This document shows, one piece after another, positions 7,351 to 12,250 of a stretch of 12,250 bases of DNA; the stretch's first letter is position 1; every line of letters begins with the position of its first letter. The notes beneath the pieces were generated by a model that was not told the DNA's origin, ran no database searches, and saw only the letters and a program-made list of their open reading frames with translations. Origin of the DNA: Clostridiales bacterium (GTDB lineage Bacteria > Bacillota > Clostridia > Saccharofermentanales > DTU023). Where the stretch lies: the NCBI GenBank assembly GCA_004556455.1, contig SFGY01000033.1, positions 1 to 12,250 of the forward strand, given 5' to 3'. The translations under genes and the position numbers were made by a program.

Positions 7351-8756
7351 TACTTCTCCACCTCCTCGTCGCTCTCACCCAAATACGCTTTCTGTACCTG
7401 CGGATCCTTCTGAATCTCCTCCGGCGTTCCGATTGCCAGGAGCTTCCCGAAGGAAATGGCACATACGGTCTGACAAATGTTCATCACAAGTCCCATGTCA
7501 TGCTCTACCAGCAAAATGGTGCAGCCCATGGTATCCCGGATGCGGCGAATCAGCTCCGCCAGCTCCAAAGTCTCCGTGTCGTTCAGACCTGCGGCAGGCT
7601 CGTCCAATATAATCAGCTGGGGGTCGCACATCAGTGTGCGTGCGATCTCGATTTTCTTCAGAATCCCGTAGGGCAGGCCTGCGGCATACCAATCTCTGTA
7701 CTCCGTAAGGCCCATGAATTCCAGCACACGGAGGGCCTTCTCCCTTATAATGCGCTCCTGCTTCTTCAGCGTCGGCAGGTGTAGAGCCTGAGACAAAATC
7801 CCCGCTGTAAACTGACGATGCCCCGCAATAAGCAGGTTATCCAGTACGGAGACCTCCCGAATCACCTCCACATTCTGAAAGGTGCGGACGATACCCTGCA
7901 GCACCACATCGTGTACCTTTTCCTCCGGCAAGGAGATGACCTCGCCTGCCTTGTTTTCAAACAGCAGTGTGCCGGAGGTAGGCTTATAAAACTGGGTGAT
8001 ACAGTTGAATACAGTGGTTTTACCTGCACCGTTGGGACCGATGAGGCCGAAAATTTCACCCTTTTTCACATCAAAGGAAAGGCCGTCTACAGCGTGGACA
8101 CCACCGAAATACATACACAGATCCTGCACTCGCAGCACCACGCCCTCCGGCAGCCCCGGTCTGTCAGCCGGAGCGAGCTGCAGTTTTTCCAAGGCGTCTG
8201 AGAGCTTTCGGATCTTGCTATCCTCCGCTTGCCGGATCGTTTCCATCTGCTTCTGTGCCGCCTTCTCCTGCTCTGCCCGAAATGCGTCTACTTTCCGCTC
8301 AATATCGGAAACAGCCGCTTCCCGCTCTGCCCCGTCACCGGGCATATCCGTCAACTGGGCACTGATCTCCCGCTGTAATCGGCAGCTGTACTGATTCCGA
8401 AGCTCCTCATGCTCCTTTTGTAGCTGCTGCAGCTTCTCCTCCTCTCGCTCTGCACAGGCAGGATCCTTCGAGATAGCCTTAGCTGCCCGGGTGGAGGCCT
8501 GCTTACGAACAAATGCCATGTCGGCATCGAATTGCGCCATGCGGCTGTCGAACACGATCTTGCCGGCCTCCTCCGCCGGAATCCAATCGGGATGCGCGGT
8601 ATACAGCTCCCGCATAAGCTGTGTGCGGTAAGCGTCCGTTTTTTTCCGGGCCTGCTCCTGACAGTCCCGCAGGAGAATGTCCCTGTAGTCCTTTTCGGCG
8701 CAGAGCATGGTTTTTCTGCGCATCATTTTTCTGTACGCTCTGTCAGTTCTGGCCAT
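7350..8756 (-). CDS. livG: LivG-type ABC transporter ATPase with a long charged N-terminal extension
   Basis: A 468-residue protein; ordinary LivG has about 255. Residues 206-460 form the ATPase: Walker A GPNGAGKT at 240-247, Q-loop RTFQN with Q294, signature LPYGI at 361-365, Walker B LIILDE at 381-386 followed by PAAGLN, and switch H419 in VEHD. LivG proteins usually read LPYGQ or LAYGQ at the signature. Residues 1-205 are rich in Lys, Arg, Glu, Gln and Ala, with probable helices and partial heptads (for example around residues 103-135 and 150-190), no membrane segment and no family I recognise. The ATG at 8756 follows AAAGGAGG (8766-8773) and overlaps the livM stop by 14 bp. A TTG at 8786 has no such site. 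The extension is in the same frame with no stop and similar base composition, so it is a genuine part of the frame rather than a sequencing artefact. Confidence 0.92.
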   Translation of the reverse strand: MARTDRAYRKMMRRKTMLCAEKDYRDILLRDCQEQARKKTDAYRTQLMRELYTAHPDWIPAEEAGKIVFDSRMAQFDADMAFVRKQASTRAAKAISKDPACAEREEEKLQQLQKEHEELRNQYSCRLQREISAQLTDMPGDGAEREAAVSDIERKVDAFRAEQEKAAQKQMETIRQAEDSKIRKLSDALEKLQLAPADRPGLPEGVVLRVQDLCMYFGGVHAVDGLSFDVKKGEIFGLIGPNGAGKTTVFNCITQFYKPTSGTLLFENKAGEVISLPEEKVHDVVLQGIVRTFQNVEVIREVSVLDNLLIAGHRQFTAGILSQALHLPTLKKQERIIREKALRVLEFMGLTEYRDWYAAGLPYGILKKIEIARTLMCDPQLIILDEPAAGLNDTETLELAELIRRIRDTMGCTILLVEHDMGLVMNICQTVCAISFGKLLAIGTPEEIQKDPQVQKAYLGESDEEVEK

Positions 8757-9843
8757 AACCGTCCATCCTCCTTTGCGTATTGGCAACGAATTTTGCTGTT
8801 TTTCTCTTTTGCATAAGGTTCCCCATCATCTGAGCTATGCCGCCGGGGAAGAACATTACGATGAGGATGATGAGCAGACCCGTAATCATGGTGATGAACG
8901 CCGGGTTCTCCACGAAGAAGGGAATCTTGCTCAGGAGCGTTGACTGCAGTCCATAGATGATGAACACCCCGAAAGTGGTACCCCATAGAGACTTGGCTCC
9001 GCCGATGACCACAGCGCCTAAAATGTTCAGGGAGGTTGCCATGCTCAGCAGCGTGGAGGTAGAGGTAGTCATGTTCCGCAGGAGCATCATGTACATAAGT
9101 CCCGCAATAGCGGCATACACCGTGGAGATTACGAAGGCCAGTACGCGGTACTTCATCAGATTAATACCCATGGCTTGGGCGGCGGAGGTGCTGTTTTTTA
9201 CCGACAGCAGCGCCCGGCCGATAGGGCTGCGGATAAGGTTGGAGGTAATGAACAGCAGCAGGACAAACAGCGCCAGGATCAGCAGATACACCTGCTCCTC
9301 TCCGATCTTTACACCGAAGAGCCGTACCTTGGACATATCCAGCTTGATAGAGGATTTCAGAGAAATGAAGGTGTTGCGCAGAATTTCCGAGAGGCCCAGC
9401 GTCAGGATTGCCAGATAAATTCCCTCGATCCGCAGGGAGATAAAGCCTACCAGCACGCCGCTGAACAGACTTATCATCACCGTAACGATAAAGGCGATGC
9501 CGAAAGGTGCTCCGTATACCTGCATGAAATAGTAGGCAATGTATGCGCCGATCCCTACAAACCCCGCCGTGCCCAGGGAAGCCAGACCGGAGTAGCCCAT
9601 GAGCAGGCAGAAGCCAATGGCCATAATGGCATAAATCATGGTGTTTCCCACGGCAAAGACGAAGGAACTGGTCAAAGCGCCCAGCTGCGCCAGCAACGGA
9701 AAAACGCCCAATATCACCCCAAAGATCAAATATTGGGTCCCGGGAACTGCCAACAGCTTCTTTATCTTTTCTCCGGCGCTCACCTTACCGCAATCGGTGT
9801 AAACCAGATTCAGATATTCCTTTTTAACATTCAAGTCCGTCAT
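8743..9843 (-). CDS. livM: LivM-type permease of the ABC importer
   Basis: A 366-residue inner membrane permease. A hydrophilic N-terminus of about 36 residues precedes roughly eight to nine membrane segments. The family hallmark GYSGLASLGTAGFVGIGAY lies at about 83-101, and RIEGIYLAILTLG at 138-150. The cytoplasmic coupling loop RSPIGRALLSVKNSTSAAQAMGIN at about 205-228 contacts the ATPases. The C-terminus after MFFPGGI (330-336) is a basic cytoplasmic tail of about 30 residues. I prefer the ATG at 9843: AAGGTG ends five bases upstream, and it begins two bases after the livH stop. A GTG six bases earlier (9849) would abut that site. It pairs with LivH to form the translocation channel. The tail and N-terminal extension are possible contact points for the unusual LivG. 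Confidence 0.93.
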   Translation of the reverse strand: MTDLNVKKEYLNLVYTDCGKVSAGEKIKKLLAVPGTQYLIFGVILGVFPLLAQLGALTSSFVFAVGNTMIYAIMAIGFCLLMGYSGLASLGTAGFVGIGAYIAYYFMQVYGAPFGIAFIVTVMISLFSGVLVGFISLRIEGIYLAILTLGLSEILRNTFISLKSSIKLDMSKVRLFGVKIGEEQVYLLILALFVLLLFITSNLIRSPIGRALLSVKNSTSAAQAMGINLMKYRVLAFVISTVYAAIAGLMYMMLLRNMTTSTSTLLSMATSLNILGAVVIGGAKSLWGTTFGVFIIYGLQSTLLSKIPFFVENPAFITMITGLLIILIVMFFPGGIAQMMGNLMQKRKTAKFVANTQRRMDGYGQN

Positions 9844-9845
9844 AA

Positions 9846-10781
9846 TCACACCTTCTTTACCACTTTCTTCCCAAACAGGCCCTGGGGCTTGAGGAGGATG
9901 ATGGCCAGCAGAAGGACATACACAATGACCATCTGCCAGCGGCTGATGTCATAAAAGGCAGGGAAATTCGCCAAAAAGCCCACACAGTTGGACAGAACCG
10001 GGATCAGAACCGCTCCTACAATGGGGCCGTAGAAGGTGGCAAATCCCCCCAGAATGCAGGCAAGGAATGCGTTGACCTGGATGGTACCCATAAAAGAGGT
10101 GCTGATCATGGCACCGCCGCCGGCATACATCACGGCGGCCAGCACGCCTAACGCACAGGCCAGTGCCCAGGAGATGGCCGTGATGACATGGGTATTGATC
10201 CCCATAAGCTCGGCGGTAAACTCACTGGAGGCTGTGCAGCGGACACCCAGACCCCACTTGCTGTATTTCAGCAGCAGGAACAGGGCTGCCAGCACCACGG
10301 CGGTAATAGCGGCACAGATCAGCGCATGTTTTGTCAGCACGATCTCCCCGCCAAAGACACGAAGCACCACATTAGACTCCACACCGGCCTTGGTGGTATT
10401 ATAAAAGGATTCAAAGGGAATGAACTCAGGATTGCCGAACACCAGCGGAATGCCGCCGTAGAACAGGGACACAAATCCCATGGTGATAATCTGTTTTCCC
10501 AGCTCTCCCACATGGCGTCCCTTTCGGAACACCATCAGGTCGATAAAAAGGCCGATAACGACACCCACGATCATGCCGGGCAGCACGCCCAGGTAAACCG
10601 GGACCCCCCACCGGTTCAGACATTCTGCCACTACATAGCAGCCAAAGGCTGCGATAGATCCCTGGGCAAAATTGGCCGTGGTGGATGTCCGAAAAATGAT
10701 GGTTACAGAGAACGCCGACAGCGCCGTCACGCAGATACTCAGCAGCGATCCGCAAACCGTAGACAAAAATGCGGCAAACAT
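9846..10781 (-). CDS. livH: LivH-type permease of the ABC importer
   Basis: A 311-residue permease with about eight hydrophobic segments and a length close to the LivH norm. NFAQGSIAAFGCYV at 37-50 is the family's early conserved motif. SKWGLGVRCTASSEFTAELMGIN at 174-196 is the coupling loop, and LKPQGLFGKK at 297-306 is the usual LivH ending. It is the first gene of the operon, with AAGGAGG nine bases before its ATG. The stop codon lies two bases before the preferred livM start. It forms the channel with LivM. Ligand identity is not encoded in an obvious way in the permease. Confidence 0.94.
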   Translation of the reverse strand: MFAAFLSTVCGSLLSICVTALSAFSVTIIFRTSTTANFAQGSIAAFGCYVVAECLNRWGVPVYLGVLPGMIVGVVIGLFIDLMVFRKGRHVGELGKQIITMGFVSLFYGGIPLVFGNPEFIPFESFYNTTKAGVESNVVLRVFGGEIVLTKHALICAAITAVVLAALFLLLKYSKWGLGVRCTASSEFTAELMGINTHVITAISWALACALGVLAAVMYAGGGAMISTSFMGTIQVNAFLACILGGFATFYGPIVGAVLIPVLSNCVGFLANFPAFYDISRWQMVIVYVLLLAIILLKPQGLFGKKVVKKV

Positions 10782-10808
10782 GAGTGTGCCCCTCCTTTTT
10801 CTTCATGT

Positions 10809-10826
10809 GGTGAATCATAGTTCACC
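10809..10826. promoter_or_regulatory. Candidate operator in the livH leader
   Basis: GGTGAA-N6-TTCACC is a perfect six-base inverted repeat with a six-base centre. It lies just downstream of the predicted livH transcription start (about 10832) and before the ribosome binding site. A repressor bound here would block early elongation. The symmetry suits a TetR-type dimer and the tetR gene is divergent nearby, but the link is inference. Confidence 0.5.
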
Positions 10827-10838
10827 TATTGTGGCTTT

Positions 10839-10868
10839 ATAATATATTGTATATGGCGTTTTTGTCAA
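10839..10868 (-). promoter_or_regulatory. Sigma-A type promoter of the liv-hydrolase operon
   Basis: On the - strand a perfect TTGACA (10863-10868) is followed after 18 bases by TATTAT (10839-10844), five of six matches to the consensus -10. Transcription would start near 10832, giving a leader of about 50 bases before the livH ATG. A second TTGACA on the same strand at 10917-10922 lacks a good -10. Confidence 0.8.
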
Positions 10869-10944
10869 TATCAACTTAACGTCATTGTGGAATTTTTAAT
10901 TTTTGCACAAATTTTTTGTCAAGTAATTGCATAATATGACAAAT

Positions 10945-10958
10945 AATTCAAGTGAATT
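10945..10958. promoter_or_regulatory. 14-bp palindrome in the divergent gap
   Basis: AATTCA-AG-TGAATT is a perfect inverted repeat in the AT-rich region between the two divergent promoters. It shares GTGAAT with the candidate operator at 10809-10826. It may be a second regulator site, but AT-rich palindromes of this size occur by chance. Confidence 0.3.
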
Positions 10959-10997
10959 GGAGTTTATGTATTTTGCTTGCTTTTTTAGGTTATTTTG

Positions 10998-11026
10998 TTG
11001 ACATCAGCCTTAAAACACGCTATCCT
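10998..11026 (+). promoter_or_regulatory. Sigma-A type promoter of the TetR-family gene
   Basis: Perfect TTGACA at 10998-11003, a 17-base spacer, and TATCCT at 11021-11026 (four of six matches). Transcription would start near 11033, about 28 bases before the ATG at 11061, just ahead of the ribosome binding site AAAAGGAGC. Confidence 0.8.
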
Positions 11027-11060
11027 ATACACAGCTTTACACAGAAAAGGAGCATAGCCA

Positions 11061-11681
11061 ATGAACAGCAAGCTGGACTTGGTAGTAGTTATTCCAGAAA
11101 GCGAAGAAGGCCGCCGCAGTTTTGATCGATTGGTCAAGGCCGCTGAGGACCTTTTCAGCCAGCAAGGGTATCGCAGTACCACCATCAAGGATATCGCCCA
11201 AAGCGCCGGACTGTCCGTGGGGGCGTTTTACATTTATTTCCGCAGTAAGTATCAAATATATGTCTATATTATGCAAAGCTTTGCCCTTCGCCTTCAGAAC
11301 TATCTGGATTCCCGGGCCGGAAAGATCACCGGAGATCTCATTGAGCGCCAGGTGGAGTACATTATGGAGTTCATTGGCTTTGCCTATAAAAATCCCGCCT
11401 GCTATAACCTAATCTTCGAGTCCCTGTACATTGACCGGGATCTTTTCCTGCAATATTACTACCAGTACGCCCAGCGATATGTGCCTGCGCTGACCAAAAG
11501 CCGCGCCCTGCCCGAAGGAATGGACCCTATGCTCTGGTCCTTCATCAACATGGGCATCGGCAATTTCATCGGCCTGAAGGTTCTGGCAGAAAACGACGCC
11601 GGCCCAGAGCAGATGGAAAAGATACGCCAAACTCTGCGCATCCTTCTGCGTTCAGGATTGTCAAAAGCCGAGGAGGAGTAA
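11061..11681 (+). CDS. TetR/AcrR-family transcriptional regulator
   Basis: A 206-residue cytoplasmic regulator. The N-terminal DNA-binding domain runs from about residue 18 to 66, with the typical AAEDLFSQQGYRSTTIKDIAQSAGLSVGAFYIYF pattern and the recognition helix near 51-59. The rest is an all-helical ligand-binding and dimerisation domain that is poorly conserved in the family, so the ligand cannot be named. GGAG lies eight bases before the ATG. The gene is divergent from the eight-gene liv-hydrolase operon across a 279-bp gap containing both promoters and candidate operators. By the usual logic of TetR proteins it probably represses that operon until a pathway-related ligand binds. Confidence 0.93.
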   Translation: MNSKLDLVVVIPESEEGRRSFDRLVKAAEDLFSQQGYRSTTIKDIAQSAGLSVGAFYIYFRSKYQIYVYIMQSFALRLQNYLDSRAGKITGDLIERQVEYIMEFIGFAYKNPACYNLIFESLYIDRDLFLQYYYQYAQRYVPALTKSRALPEGMDPMLWSFINMGIGNFIGLKVLAENDAGPEQMEKIRQTLRILLRSGLSKAEEE

Positions 11682-12250
11682 ATCTCACCCCTGTCCGGCC
11701 ATTGCCGGTCGTAAATCTTTCGCTCTCACGCAGTTGGCCAATACCGTTAAATGATCGTTGAGAATCCTTTTCCGATCGCATATGCGGTTCCGCCTTTTTC
11801 CGCAGAATCTTTTATCACAAGTATTAGCCCACTCCTAATTATTTGGCTTGTTTCCCCTCCAGTTTTCGACACGCTTAAAGGATAACTGTTTATTGGGCGT
11901 GGACCAATTTCTTCCCGGTCTCCGCGGATCAATTATAGCTCGACCACGATAGATTCTCCATATGACATACAAAAACGCCCCATTTATTGCTTGTTCGGTT
12001 GGACGGCTTAGGCTTGTCAGCGATCGCCTCATCCACCTTGGGTGGGCGACCCCTGCGAGCCCCAACCAATTTCTCCGCTTTCTGGTTTTCAGTCATAGTC
12101 TTTTCTGCTTTCGGCGGACTGCCACGGCACAGCTTTTTCGGCTTCTATAATTGGAAGGAACATGGCTTTTCGCTGAATGGAAAGCGAAACTGACCCGGGC
12201 TGGGGCGGTCTGTGTTAAATCGATATTTTTTTGGGAATTATCTTGACAAA
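11682..12250. other. 570-bp region with no confident gene
   Basis: No frame has a recognisable domain, and no tRNA or rRNA is visible. Base composition appears less GC-rich than the coding part. Small structures include CCGGC-CATT-GCCGG at 11695-11708 just after the tetR stop (a weak hairpin without a U-run), an imperfect hairpin at 12024-12049 around CCACC-TTG-GGTGG, and TTTCGCT/AGCGAAA at 12168-12189. TTGACA at 12243-12248 may be the -35 box of a gene beyond the window. A short lysine-rich - strand frame is listed separately. The region could hold remnants of a decayed gene. Confidence 0.6.
11929..12096 (-). CDS. Doubtful small lysine/proline-rich open frame, 55 residues
   Basis: From the ATG at 12096 the frame reads a basic, Lys/Pro-rich peptide that includes GARRGRPPK, which resembles an AT-hook (RGRP core). 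The frame stays open upstream to 12144, where the in-frame sequence contains a similar RGSPPKAEK, so the segment looks like an imperfect repeat within a disordered basic tail. I see no convincing ribosome binding site, and the part after the Lys-rich stretch (GVFVCHMENLSW) looks unrelated. It may be a small DNA-binding protein, a fragment of a decayed gene, or chance. Confidence 0.2.
   Translation of the reverse strand: MTENQKAEKLVGARRGRPPKVDEAIADKPKPSNRTSNKWGVFVCHMENLSWSSYN

Noticed and set aside
8757..8786. Upstream TTG start for livG
   Set aside because: The ribosome binding site AAAGGAGG lies inside this stretch and serves the ATG at 8756.
11682..12250. Insertion sequence, tRNA, CRISPR array or attachment site in the right-hand tail
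   Set aside because: I found no matched terminal repeats, no cloverleaf, no regularly spaced repeats and no transposase or integrase motif. Only small hairpins are present.

Overview
This window looks like a chromosomal segment of a Gram-positive anaerobe of the class Clostridia, perhaps an Oscillospiraceae-type gut bacterium. The evidence is indirect: GC-rich coding regions, AT-rich intergenic gaps with sigma-A type promoters, strong AGGAGG-like ribosome binding sites, a lipobox on the transport binding protein, and a 4-hydroxybutyrate/butyryl CoA-transferase family enzyme. The taxon is an inference; no rRNA or other marker is present.

Layout. On the left (128-2479, + strand) are a LysR-family regulator, an intrinsic terminator, and a CoA-transferase of the acetyl-CoA hydrolase/transferase family. 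A long perfect hairpin at 2497-2532 separates them from a convergent block of eight genes on the - strand. In transcription order (right to left) these are livH, livM, livG, livF, livK, two alpha/beta hydrolases and a 3-hydroxybutyrate dehydrogenase-like SDR. Genes in the block overlap or sit within 3-61 bp of each other, so they probably form one operon. It starts from a good promoter near 10839-10868. An AT-rich gap of about 280 bp holds that promoter, inverted repeats, and a divergent promoter for a TetR-family regulator (11061-11681). The last 570 bp hold no confident gene.

How it may fit together. The Liv proteins make a complete ABC importer: lipoprotein receptor, two permeases and two ATPases. 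Placed in the same operon as two serine-type hydrolases and a dehydrogenase whose substrate-site residues match D-3-hydroxybutyrate dehydrogenase, the importer may take up a short-chain hydroxyacid, ester or related compound rather than leucine. The hydrolases would release the acid, the SDR would oxidise it, and the neighbouring CoA-transferase could activate the product. This is inference from gene context. The TetR protein is the natural candidate regulator of the operon, and the LysR protein of the CoA-transferase.

The most unusual feature is LivG. Its ATPase domain is preceded by about 205 residues of highly charged, probably helical sequence that standard LivG proteins lack. An in-frame GTG with a ribosome-binding-site-like GGAGG lies exactly at the domain boundary.
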